A DNA stretch of 64,000 bases. Origin: Pseudomonadota bacterium. Lineage in GTDB: Bacteria; Pseudomonadota; Alphaproteobacteria; Rhodospirillales; Magnetospirillaceae. The stretch is taken from positions 62,001 to 126,000 of the forward strand of contig JAJZUL010000003.1 of the NCBI GenBank assembly GCA_021848545.1, given 5' to 3'. The position numbers were made by a program, and so were the translations under genes. The notes under the pieces are model-generated. The model did not search any database. It had not been told where the DNA came from and saw only the letters and a program-made list of their open reading frames with translations. How positions within the stretch are numbered: the stretch's first letter is position 1; every line of letters begins with the position of its first letter. This document shows, piece by piece, positions 8,138 to 17,949 of this stretch.

Positions 8138-9468
8138 TCGCCGGCCCCGCCGCCATCGTTCTGGCGGCGCCGGCTTCGGGCAGCGGCAAGACCCTGGTCA
8201 CCCTGGGCCTGCTGGCGGCGCTGACCCGGCGGGGAATGCGGGTGGCTTCGGCCAAGATCGGCCCCGATTACATCGATCCCGCCTTTCACCGGGCCGCCAC
8301 CGGCCGTCCCTGCCTCAATCTCGATTCCTGGGCGATGCGCCCCGCCACCCTGGCCGGCGTCGCCGCCGCCTTGGGCACCGGGTCCGAATTGATCGTCTGT
8401 GAAGGCGTGATGGGCCTGTTCGACGGCGCCGAAACCCCGGATGGCCCCGATGGATCGACCGCCGACCTGGCCGCGCGCGCCGGCTGGCCGGTAATTCTGG
8501 TGGTCGATGGACGCGGCATGGCCGCCTCGGCGGCGCCGCTGGTGGCCGGATTCGCCCGCGCCCGGAGCGATTGCCGCGTCGCCGGAGTCGTTTTCAACCG
8601 CATCAGTGGCGAAAAGCACCGGCGCATGATCGCCGCCGCCATGGATCGTCATTGTCCCGAGGTGACCGTTCTCGGCTTCATCCCCCGGCTGGAGGCCATC
8701 GCCGTGCCCAGCCGTCATCTCGGTCTGGTCCAAGCCGGTGAACATCCGGCCCTGGCGGGTCTGATCGACGCCGCCGCCGCCGCCGTTTCCACCCATGTCG
8801 ATCTCGACCGCCTGGTCGCCCTGGCCCGGCCCGGCCGGCCGGGCGCCGTCGGCGATGGCGCGCCGCTGCTGCCGCCCCTGGGCCAACGCATCGCCGTCGC
8901 CGAGGACGACGCCTTCGCTTTCGCCTATCCGGCGATTCTGGACGGCTGGCGCCGGCAGGGCGCCGAGATTCTGCCCTTTTCGCCTCTCGCCGATCAGGCC
9001 CCGGCGGTGGATGCCGACAGCGTCTATCTGCCTGGCGGCTATCCCGAACTGCATGCCGGACGCCTTGCCGCCAACGGCGCCTTTCTGGCCGGCTTGAAAC
9101 GGGCGGCGGCGGCCGACGCGTGGATTTACGGCGAATGCGGGGGCTACATGGTGCTGGGCACCGGGCTCACCGATGCCGATGGCGCGCGCCACGCCATGGC
9201 CGGCCTGCTGCCCGTCGCCACCGATGCCGCGCCCGCCCGCCCCATCCTCGGTTATCGCCGCGCCGCCCTGCTGACCGATACCCCGTTGGGGCCGGCCAAA
9301 GCCCGGTTCCGCGGCCACGAATTCCATATGGCCCGCATCCATGAGGAGGGAGCCGGCCCGCGTCTGTTCACGGCCACCGACGCCATGGGAGCCGCCCTTG
9401 CCGATTCCGGCCACCGAAGAGGGCGCGTTTTCGGCTCGTTCCTGCACCTGATCGATCGCGAGGCGTGA
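8134..9468 (+). CDS. cobB: Cobyrinate a,c-diamide synthase
   Basis: 444-residue glutamine-dependent amidotransferase (CobB/CbiA family) that amidates the a and c side chains of the corrin ring using ATP. The N-terminal P-loop is APASGSGKT, followed by KIGPDYIDPAFH. The C-terminal class I glutaminase domain has its nucleophile C335 in YGECGGYM and a late GHEFH segment. The start is a GTG overlapping the preceding stop by 4 bp (GTGA), implying coupled translation. Length and domain order are normal. Confidence 0.94.
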   Translation: MIAGPAAIVLAAPASGSGKTLVTLGLLAALTRRGMRVASAKIGPDYIDPAFHRAATGRPCLNLDSWAMRPATLAGVAAALGTGSELIVCEGVMGLFDGAETPDGPDGSTADLAARAGWPVILVVDGRGMAASAAPLVAGFARARSDCRVAGVVFNRISGEKHRRMIAAAMDRHCPEVTVLGFIPRLEAIAVPSRHLGLVQAGEHPALAGLIDAAAAAVSTHVDLDRLVALARPGRPGAVGDGAPLLPPLGQRIAVAEDDAFAFAYPAILDGWRRQGAEILPFSPLADQAPAVDADSVYLPGGYPELHAGRLAANGAFLAGLKRAAAADAWIYGECGGYMVLGTGLTDADGARHAMAGLLPVATDAAPARPILGYRRAALLTDTPLGPAKARFRGHEFHMARIHEEGAGPRLFTATDAMGAALADSGHRRGRVFGSFLHLIDREA

Positions 9469-9551
9469 CGTTTTGCATTGCGGCGGCAATCATGAACCGG
9501 TAACACCGCTGTCGGGGTGATTACGGTTTTCGGCGGAAAGGCGCGCTGACG

Positions 9552-10865
9552 ATGCTCTATCAGCTTGTCGAATTCCAGAACGCGGCGTTCACGCCGCTCC
9601 GGCTGTTCGCCGAGACCATGCGCACCGTCTACAGCCATCCCTGGATGCCCGTATCCTATACCCGGCTGGGACGAACCATCGCCGCCGGCGCCGAACTGGT
9701 GGAGCGCACCACCCGCCGCTACGGCAAACCCCGCTTCGGCATCGACCATACCCTGGTCGACGGCCGGACGGTCCCTGTCGGCGACGTCGCCGTGCGCACT
9801 CTTCCCTTTTGCACCTTGCGCCATTTCCGCCGCGACGGCATTCCCGCGGGCACCCATCCGCGCCTGCTGGTGGTCGCCCCCCTGTCGGGTCATTGGGCGA
9901 CCCTGCTGCGGGGCACGGTGGCGACCCTGCTGCCCGATCATGACGTTTACATCACCGACTGGCACGATTCCCGCGACGTGCCGCAGCGGGACGGCGCCTT
10001 CGGTTTGGACGATTACGTCGATTATCTGCTCGATTTCATCGCCGTCCTGGGGCCGGGTACCCATGTCCTGGCGGTGTGCCAGCCGGCGGTGCCGGTGATG
10101 GAAGCGGTCTCGCTGCTGGCCGCCGACGACGATCCTCTTCAGCCCGCCTCGATGATCCTGATGGGGGGCCCCATCGACACGCGGATCAACCCCACCAAGG
10201 TCAACCGGCTGGCCACCGGGCGGTCGCTGTCCTGGTTCGAACGGACCGTCATTCATTCCGTCCCCTTCAACCATCCCGGCCACGGGCGACGGGTCTATCC
10301 CGGCTTTCTCCAGCTCCAGGGCTTCGTCAGCCTCAATCTCGAACGCCATGTCGGCGAACATCTGGACCTGTTCAACAATCTGGTGCGGGGCGACGGCGAT
10401 TCGGCGGCCCAGCACCGCAAATTCTACGACGAATATCTGTCGGTGATGGATCTGCCGGCCGAATATTATCTTGATACCATCCGCTCCGTATTCCAGGACC
10501 ATGATCTGGCCCGCGGGCGGATGACGTGGCGCGGCCGCGCCATCGAACCGGAGCGCATCGAAAAGACCGCGCTGATGACCATCGAGGGCGAACGCGACGA
10601 CATCACCGGCATCGGCCAGACCGAGGCCGCCCATCGTCTGTGCTCCGGTCTGCCCGCGGCCATGCGCCGCCATCATCTCCAGCCCAAGGTCGGACATTAC
10701 GGCGTGTTCAACGGCCGCCGCTGGCGCGAGGGGGTCTATCCCCATGTCCGGGACTTCATCCGCACCCACCAATCCCGCGTTCTGGCGAACCAAGACGCTG
10801 GCGGCCATGACCGACGCGGAATGGGAAGCGTTATGCGACGGCTGCGGCAAGTGCTGCCTGCATAA
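9552..10865 (+). CDS. phaZ: Intracellular polyhydroxybutyrate (PHB) depolymerase
   Basis: 437-residue alpha/beta hydrolase of the intracellular PhaZ family, which breaks down stored amorphous PHB granules in the cytoplasm. The nucleophile is C176 in AVCQPAVP; a Cys in place of the lipase Ser is characteristic of this family. [21 protein letters not shown] and [17 protein letters not shown] are familiar family segments. The probable His base is in [17 protein letters not shown] lies upstream of the ATG. The last 41 codons overlap the next gene in another frame, and the Arg/Gly-rich tail after IRTHQSR may not be functionally important. Confidence 0.93.
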   Translation: MLYQLVEFQNAAFTPLRLFAETMRTVYSHPWMPVSYTRLGRTIAAGAELVERTTRRYGKPRFGIDHTLVDGRTVPVGDVAVRTLPFCTLRHFRRDGIPAGTHPRLLVVAPLSGHWATLLRGTVATLLPDHDVYITDWHDSRDVPQRDGAFGLDDYVDYLLDFIAVLGPGTHVLAVCQPAVPVMEAVSLLAADDDPLQPASMILMGGPIDTRINPTKVNRLATGRSLSWFERTVIHSVPFNHPGHGRRVYPGFLQLQGFVSLNLERHVGEHLDLFNNLVRGDGDSAAQHRKFYDEYLSVMDLPAEYYLDTIRSVFQDHDLARGRMTWRGRAIEPERIEKTALMTIEGERDDITGIGQTEAAHRLCSGLPAAMRRHHLQPKVGHYGVFNGRRWREGVYPHVRDFIRTHQSRVLANQDAGGHDRRGMGSVMRRLRQVLPA

Positions 10866-11202
10866 GCTGGAAGACGAGGACGACGGGCGCGTTCATTACA
10901 CCAACGTCGCCTGCCGCCTGCTCGATCTGGGCAGTTGCGCCTGTTCGCGCTATGGCGAGCGTCATCGTTACGTGCCCGATTGCGTCCGCCTGTCCCTGGA
11001 CGATCTCGCCGCCCTGACCTGGCTGCCGTCGAGCTGCGCCTACCGACTGCTGGCCGAGGGCAAGCCGCTCGCCTGGTGGCATCCGCTGGTGTCCGGCGAT
11101 CCCGAAAGCGTCCACCGGGCGGGGATATCGGTGCGCGGCCGCGCCGTCGCCGAAAACCGCGCCGGCCCGCTGGAGCACCATCTGGTGTCCTGGCCGGAAT
11201 GA
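10744..11202 (+). CDS. YcgN-family cysteine cluster protein
   Basis: 152-residue protein of the YcgN/UPF0260 family. It carries the CDGCGKCC cluster at about residues 32-39 and further Cys residues ([19 protein letters not shown]), a pattern suggestive of iron-sulfur or zinc binding. The biochemical role of the family is not established. The N-terminal [19 protein letters not shown] is the usual family opening, so I take the ATG at 10744 even though it lies 122 bp inside phaZ in another frame. An internal ATG at 10807 would shorten the overlap but lose the conserved FWRTKTL. The stop overlaps the next start (ATGA). Confidence 0.87.
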   Translation: MSGTSSAPTNPAFWRTKTLAAMTDAEWEALCDGCGKCCLHKLEDEDDGRVHYTNVACRLLDLGSCACSRYGERHRYVPDCVRLSLDDLAALTWLPSSCAYRLLAEGKPLAWWHPLVSGDPESVHRAGISVRGRAVAENRAGPLEHHLVSWPE

Positions 11203-13109
11203 AGCCGCGCCTCACCCGCGAGATGGTCGATCTTGCCGGGCTGGCCGCCGAGCAGACGGGCGCCGGCGCCTTCCTCGACGCCGCCGCCACCTATGTCCGT
11301 CTGGCCGAACTGCTGCCGGGCTCCGCCGACGTGCGGACCGGGCTGGCCCTCGCCCTGCAATCGGCGGGAAGGCCCGACGAGGCCGAGGCCGCCTACCGCG
11401 ACGCCATCGCCCTCGATTCCGACCATGCCGAGGCCAATTGCAATCTCGGCATCCTGCTTGCCGCCCGGGGGCGATGGGTTGACGCTTTGACGGTCTGCCG
11501 CCACGCCGTGACCCTGCGGCCCGACCATCCCGAAAGCTGGCACGCCCTGGGCGCGGCCGCTACGGCGCGATGTCATCTCGACGAGGCGATCGCCGCCTAT
11601 GGCCGGGCCATCGCCCTGCGCCCCGCCTATGTCGAAGCCCACAACAATCTGGGCCTTACCCTGCTGAAGGCGGGCCGGCCGGCGGATGCGGTGGAGGCCC
11701 TGCGCCGGGCGGTCGCCCTGCGGCCGGAGGATGCCTTGCGCCATGCCAATCTCGGCGCCGCCCTGAGCGCGGCCGGGAACGACGAAGGCGCCGTTTCCGC
11801 CCTGGAGCGGGCAATCGCCCTGGAGTCCGCCCGCGCGCCGCTATGGCATGATCTCGGCAATACCTTGCGCCGCCTGGGCCGCATCGACGACGCCCTGGCG
11901 GCCTATGGGCGCGCCGCGTCCCTGGCGCCGCCCACCCCGCAATCGCTGTGCGACGTCGGCGCCGCCCATTTGGGGCGCCGCGACATGGACCGGGCGGAAG
12001 GCTTCTTTCGCGCCGCCCTGGCCTTGGATGCCGACTTCGCCCTGGCCGAAACCTATCTCGGCGTCCACGCCTATGATCGGAACGATTTGGCGGAAGCGGA
12101 AACCCGCTTCCGGCGGGCGATCGCCCTTGATCCCCAGTCCGTCGACGCCCATTTCGACCTGTCGCTGGCCCTGCTCAAACAGGGACGCCTCGAAGAGGGC
12201 TTCGCCGAATTCGAATGGCGGCGAAAAAAACCCGGCTTCACCCGTCTCAACACCGACCGTCCGGCCTGGAACGGCGAGGCCATCGCCGGCAAGACCCTGG
12301 TGCTGGTCGATGAACAGGGTTTGGGCGATGTCATCCAGTTCAGCCGCTACGCCGCGCTTCTGGCCGATCGGGGGGCCACCGTGCTGTTCGCCGGACGTCC
12401 CGCCCTGAGCCGGCTGATGCGAAGCGTCCCCGGCGTCACGGCCGCCATCGCCCCCGGCGAGCCCCTGCCCGATTTCGATTTCCATGTGCCGGTGATGAGC
12501 GTCGCCCATTATCTCGGCACCCGCCTGGATACGGTGCCGGCCGCCATCCCCTATGTCGGCCCCGATCCCGCCGCGAGCGCCCTGTGGAAGGAACGGATGG
12601 CGCCGCTGCCGGGCTTCAAGGTGGGGCTGGTGTGGGGTGGCACCCCCCATCAGCGGGACGCCAACGGCGGCAAGATCGATCACCGCCGGTCATGCCGGCT
12701 TGCCGATTTCGCGCCCCTGGCCGACCTTTCCGGCCTGTCCCTGGTCAGCCTGCAACTGGGCGAGGCCGCCGCCCAGGCGGGAAACCCGCCCGCAGGCATG
12801 ATTCTCGCCGACGTCACCGGCGCCATCGGCGATCTGCTCGATACCGCGGCGATTTTGGCCAATCTCGACGCGCTGGTCACCGTCGATACCGCGATCGCCC
12901 ATCTCGCCGGCGCCCTGGGGCGGCCGGCGCTGATCCTGTCGCGTTTTGACGGATGTTGGCGCTGGCTGGGGCGCGACCGTTCACCCTGGTATCCCAGCGC
13001 GCGGCTTTATCATCAGGTCCGGCCCGGTGATTGGAGCGATCCCGTCGCCCGCCTCGCCACCGATCTCGCGGCCATGGCCGCCATCAGGACAGGCGGGAAC
13101 CCCGGGTGA
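11199..13109 (+). CDS. TPR-repeat protein with C-terminal glycosyltransferase-like domain
   Basis: 636 residues. From about residue 10 to 400 there is a run of about eleven 34-residue tetratricopeptide repeats (recurring [22 protein letters not shown] patterns). From about 400 on there is a Rossmann-like domain with [34 protein letters not shown] and [16 protein letters not shown]. The latter resembles the nucleotide-sugar site of GT9/GT41-type enzymes found in TPR proteins of alphaproteobacteria. Substrate unknown. The start is set by the ATGA overlap with the YcgN gene, so both are co-translated. The 3' end overlaps the convergent gene at 13084 by 26 bp. Confidence 0.85.
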   Translation: MKPRLTREMVDLAGLAAEQTGAGAFLDAAATYVRLAELLPGSADVRTGLALALQSAGRPDEAEAAYRDAIALDSDHAEANCNLGILLAARGRWVDALTVCRHAVTLRPDHPESWHALGAAATARCHLDEAIAAYGRAIALRPAYVEAHNNLGLTLLKAGRPADAVEALRRAVALRPEDALRHANLGAALSAAGNDEGAVSALERAIALESARAPLWHDLGNTLRRLGRIDDALAAYGRAASLAPPTPQSLCDVGAAHLGRRDMDRAEGFFRAALALDADFALAETYLGVHAYDRNDLAEAETRFRRAIALDPQSVDAHFDLSLALLKQGRLEEGFAEFEWRRKKPGFTRLNTDRPAWNGEAIAGKTLVLVDEQGLGDVIQFSRYAALLADRGATVLFAGRPALSRLMRSVPGVTAAIAPGEPLPDFDFHVPVMSVAHYLGTRLDTVPAAIPYVGPDPAASALWKERMAPLPGFKVGLVWGGTPHQRDANGGKIDHRRSCRLADFAPLADLSGLSLVSLQLGEAAAQAGNPPAGMILADVTGAIGDLLDTAAILANLDALVTVDTAIAHLAGALGRPALILSRFDGCWRWLGRDRSPWYPSARLYHQVRPGDWSDPVARLATDLAAMAAIRTGGNPG

Positions 13110-13311
13110 AAAAAGCCGGGTCCGACAACAGCGCCACCGCCACGGTCATGGCCCGGCGGCTGGTCTGTTCGACCATGCGGACATGGCGCGGTATGTCGGG
13201 ATAATCGAACACCTGTTCGACCACCCAATCGCCGCCATAAGCTCCGACTTTACGGAAAATGTCGCCCCGCTGCACCTCGTCGCCGCGCGGCCGACGGTTG
13301 AACAACGACAT
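13084..13311 (-). CDS. Small hypothetical protein
   Basis: 75-residue basic protein, [21 protein letters not shown] at the start, then a [26 protein letters not shown] core. No membrane segment or known motif. It looks real because it has a good GAGG ribosome site 6 nt before the ATG, sits alone in the gap between the TPR gene and acs, and has balanced composition. The core looks like a small beta-barrel recording a charged surface, but I do not recognise a family. Confidence 0.65.
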   Translation of the reverse strand: MSLFNRRPRGDEVQRGDIFRKVGAYGGDWVVEQVFDYPDIPRHVRMVEQTSRRAMTVAVALLSDPAFFTRGSRLS

Positions 13312-13608
13312 GGCATCCTCACTTCGATCGTCCGACGCCCGCCCAAAGCGTCACACCACGATACACACAACCCCTGCGGACGGGTCTCCCGCTTTCTTTC
13401 TATATACGGACGACTTCCGCCCCTTGTCGAGAGGTGGCGCAAACATTCTCATGACGGCGAATCGCCGCCCGCGCGGCACAAGCGAACATGGCCGGAGGAT
13501 GCCGATCGATGCCGCCGCCACCGACCCGGGAGCGCGGTATTGTACGGGCCTTGGGAAGCCTCCATAATTCGCCCGGAAAAAAAGATTAAGGTCGAGGAGG
13601 CCCCGTCC

Positions 13609-15543
<1,935 letters not shown>

Positions 15544-15598
15544 TGGTAATTTTTGGTTGAGCGCCGGCGGTAGTTTTTGGTGGGCCTTATTTGGTTTG

Positions 15599-15675
15599 CC
15601 TCAAGCGCCGGCGCTCGCGCTTGGCTTATCCTCGCGCCCTGACGGGCGCTGCGGCGCGCTCAACGCGCTAGTCGG
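15599..15675 (-). repeat. Dispersed GCCAAG-core repeat, long form, copy D
   Basis: Read on the minus strand it follows the same order as copy C at 41810: GCGACTAG, a TTGAG block, CGCCGCAGCG, CGAGGATA and GCCAAG, then a GC stem and TTGAGG. The inner segments differ but keep self-complementarity (AAGCGC...GCGCTT). It lies in the acs/ffs gap. Confidence 0.6.
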
Positions 15676-15683
15676 CGCCTGAA

Positions 15684-15754
15684 GGCGCCTCCGGTGCCGT
15701 AGGTCGAGGGTTGGGTTTTTGGTGGGCCTCAGGCGCCTCCGGGGGCCGCAGGTC
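15684..15754. repeat. Direct repeats of a GGCGCCTCCGG motif
   Basis: GGCGCCTCCGGTGCCGTAGG at 15684 recurs as GGCGCCTCCGGGGGCCGCAG at 15732, 48 bp later. A second pair, TTTTTGGTGGGCCT, occurs near 15574 and 15716. Non-coding strip between acs and the SRP RNA. Confidence 0.5.
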
Positions 15755-15810
15755 AACAGCGGGATGGGGATTCTCCTTGCATTGAGGGGCCGGGATACCC
15801 ATAAATCGGC

Positions 15811-15912
15811 CCCGGAAGGTCGGCGGCGGGCGGACCCGTCGCCAACCCGGTCAGGTCCGGAAGGAAGCAGCCGTAACGATTTCCGGTCCGGGTCGCCGTC
15901 CGGCCTTCCACC
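15811..15912 (+). ncRNA. ffs: Signal recognition particle RNA (4.5S RNA, small bacterial type)
   Basis: RNA component of the signal recognition particle, which binds Ffh and docks nascent membrane proteins at the Sec translocon. The conserved Ffh-binding apex is present: GGTCAGGTCCGGAAGGAAGC and then AGCC, at 15849-15872. The flanks pair into one long hairpin, with GGAAGGTCGG near 15814 against CCGGCCTTCC ending at 15909. Length of about 100 nt fits the small bacterial form. The exact ends are estimated from the pairing. Confidence 0.93.
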
Positions 15913-16109
15913 CTTGCCTCCAGGTTCCGGGGCGTCTCGTTTATGCCGGATTTTCAAGCGAAACCGCCCTGTCGATGGGGGACGGGCGGTCGACCGCCGC
16001 AAATCTTCGACCCTCGCAGCCACGATAGCAGTTGACCGGGGGAGTCGAAGCGCCATACTCGTCCCGTCAGTGAAACGACAGGAGAGCGCGGCAAGGCCGC
16101 CGGGTGCCG

Positions 16110-16865
16110 ATGGACAGCCTTGACGCCGCCTACCACGCCGACACGGCGGACGAAACCGCCCGTGCCGGTCGCCCCGCTTCGGCCAACAAGCAATCCTATA
16201 CCATCCCCTGCGCCAGCGCCTTTCGCGACGCCGTCGAGGCTTTGGCGGCGGGGCGCCAGGTCAATGTCGGCGACATCGCCCGCTCGGTCCTTCTGGTCAT
16301 GCCCGCCGCCATCGTCCAGGCCGCCGCCGACCCCGGCGATCCCGAGGCCGGCGACCGCGAAACCGTCATCCTCAAATCGGGACCGGCCAAGGGCCGGCCA
16401 TGGCGGCGCAAGCCCCGTCTGCAGGTGCGGATGGCGCCCGGTTTCGATCCCGTTACCATCCGCCGCGCCCTTGGTCTGGCTCTGGCGATGGAGCGGGGCG
16501 ATCTGGCGGTACGCCTGGACGATCCACGCGACCCGCCCGCCGAAACCGAGTCCGAAACCAACGCCGAACCGCCTGAAAAGGCGGTATCCGACGGCCGTCT
16601 CCCCGAAGAGATCGGCGAGGAAATGGAACGGATGCAGGCGGTGATCTCCATCCTGGCGTTCGACCCCCTGCCGGACGGCGTCGCCACACGCGCCGAAGCC
16701 CTGCACGTCCTGGGTTTCGCGCCCGGCGTCCGGCCGGATCGCCGCACGGTTCGCGCCCGCTTCCGCATGCTGGCCACCATTCACCATCCCGATTCGCCCT
16801 TCGGCAGCCATGTCCGCATGAGCCAGTTGAACCAGGCGATGGAAATCCTGCGCGACACCCTGTGA
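16110..16865 (+). CDS. Protein with C-terminal J-domain-like segment
   Basis: 251 residues. The first two thirds have no recognised fold: a basic RPWRRKPRLQVRMAPGFDP strand region and an acidic linker (ETESETNAEPPE). The last about 70 residues look like a J-domain, with helices around an HPD tripeptide (IHHPDS) and a closing NQAMEILRD helix. J-domains stimulate Hsp70 ATPase, so a DnaK partner is plausible but the specific role is unknown. The J-domain at the C-terminus, rather than the N-terminus, is unlike DnaJ itself. The ATG at 16110 is favoured over a GTG at 16104; the ribosome site is weak. It lies between ffs and chpT. Confidence 0.75.
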   Translation: MDSLDAAYHADTADETARAGRPASANKQSYTIPCASAFRDAVEALAAGRQVNVGDIARSVLLVMPAAIVQAAADPGDPEAGDRETVILKSGPAKGRPWRRKPRLQVRMAPGFDPVTIRRALGLALAMERGDLAVRLDDPRDPPAETESETNAEPPEKAVSDGRLPEEIGEEMERMQAVISILAFDPLPDGVATRAEALHVLGFAPGVRPDRRTVRARFRMLATIHHPDSPFGSHVRMSQLNQAMEILRDTL

Positions 16866-16870
16866 TACGG

Positions 16871-16898
16871 ATCGAAAGAGAAACATCGAAAGAGAAAC
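16871..16898 (+). repeat. 14-bp tandem duplication at the chpT ribosome binding site
   Basis: ATCGAAAGAGAAAC occurs twice in direct succession, followed by ATCG and the chpT ATG. Each copy contains a GAAAGAG Shine-Dalgarno-like core, giving two candidate ribosome sites, 19 and 5 nt from the start. Confidence 0.7.
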
Positions 16899-16902
16899 AT
16901 CG

Positions 16903-17517
16903 ATGACGGAAAGCGACGACACCGCCCTCGCCGGCCTTCTGTGCGCCCGTCTTTGCCACGATTTGTCGGGGCCGATAACCGCGGCCGCCGCCGGCACCGA
17001 GCTGCTGGCTGAAATGGGCGCCGATTCCGAAACCATCGCCCTGGTCGCCACCGCGGCCACCGCCGCCGTTCAGCGCCTCAAATTCCTGCGCGCCGCCTTC
17101 GGCCCGGCCAGCGCCGACCAGAAATCCGACACCCTGGCCACCCTGTCCCGCGCCTTTCTCGACAGCACCACGTCGCAGGCGGCGCCCACTTTCGTTTTGG
17201 ATTGGCGGGTGGCCGCGCCGACCCTGCCCGCCGACGGCGCGCGACTGCTGCTCAACCTGATATTGCTGATCCGCGACTGCCTGCCGATGGGCGGCACCGT
17301 CACGATCATTGCGAAACCGAAAGAAAATGGCGGCGCGGCGGCAACCGTGATCGGACGCGGCCGGAACGCGACCCTGCCCCCGGACAGTCTGGCCGCTCTG
17401 GCGGGAAATCCCGCCACCGGCCCCAAAGGCGCCCAGGCGGCGCTGGCCCGCTTTCTGGCCGGCGGGATGGTGCAAGTCACCCAAAACGAAGCCGAGGTGA
17501 CGTTGACGGTGGACTGA
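16903..17517 (+). CDS. chpT: ChpT-like histidine phosphotransferase
   Basis: 204-residue protein resembling ChpT, the phosphotransferase between the CckA kinase and the CtrA/CpdR regulators in alphaproteobacteria. The H-box is LLCARLCHDLSGPITA with H19 as the phospho-accepting residue. A C-terminal Bergerat-like fold (LLLNLILLIRDCLPMGG) lacks ATP-binding boxes, as in ChpT. In Rhodospirillales such genes sit near motility loci, and CtrA often controls flagella rather than division. It lies immediately upstream of the che cluster. A tandemly duplicated 14-bp stretch sits at its ribosome site. Confidence 0.8.
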   Translation: MTESDDTALAGLLCARLCHDLSGPITAAAAGTELLAEMGADSETIALVATAATAAVQRLKFLRAAFGPASADQKSDTLATLSRAFLDSTTSQAAPTFVLDWRVAAPTLPADGARLLLNLILLIRDCLPMGGTVTIIAKPKENGGAAATVIGRGRNATLPPDSLAALAGNPATGPKGAQAALARFLAGGMVQVTQNEAEVTLTVD

Positions 17518-17949
17518 GTGACGAAGGGTGCGAGCCGGAAAATCGGGAGTCGCGCCGATCGCACGCTGGTATCACCGGGCGCCGGCAAAGGCCTGCCTAT
17601 AGATAAGATTAAACTAAAGCATTTGGCCGATCGCCAATCGCCCACATCCTTTCGTAGCGAAATTGTGTCTGTTGTCCGTTCCGCGGTTCACGGTTCTTCT
17701 AAAGCCTTCTCGGCCGTGCTATGAGAGAGGTGGCCGTATTTCACGCATCCGACCGCTTGCCGGAGCGGGTGCGAAAAGCGGCGGGAAAAACGCATGGCAG
17801 ACCCGGTTGGGCGCACACCGGCAATCGTCCCGATTGTTGGCCCCGATTGTTGAATCTGCGATGTAAATAAATAATTCGAGTGATCCGCTTTTCCGATTTT
17901 CATCGTTCGGGGGTCGGAGCGGGACACGGGGTGGAGGCAAGCGCCGGCA
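17518..17949 (+). promoter_or_regulatory. Non-coding region upstream of the che operon
   Basis: 432 bp without a convincing gene. Two AT-rich patches stand out, 17596-17630 (TATAGATAAGATTAAACTAA) and 17860-17905 (TGTAAATAAATAATTCGAG), in an otherwise GC-rich strip. They are the best places for the che promoter. I could not match a sigma factor consensus or a full CtrA box (TTAA-N7-TTAA). A GGTGGAGG ribosome site precedes cheA. Confidence 0.45.

Noticed and set aside
17596-17630. CtrA box upstream of cheA
   Set aside because: One GATTAAACTAA stretch only; the second TTAA at 7-bp spacing is missing.
17518-17724. 68-residue frame after chpT
   Set aside because: GTG start directly after the chpT stop, no ribosome site and no protein character.
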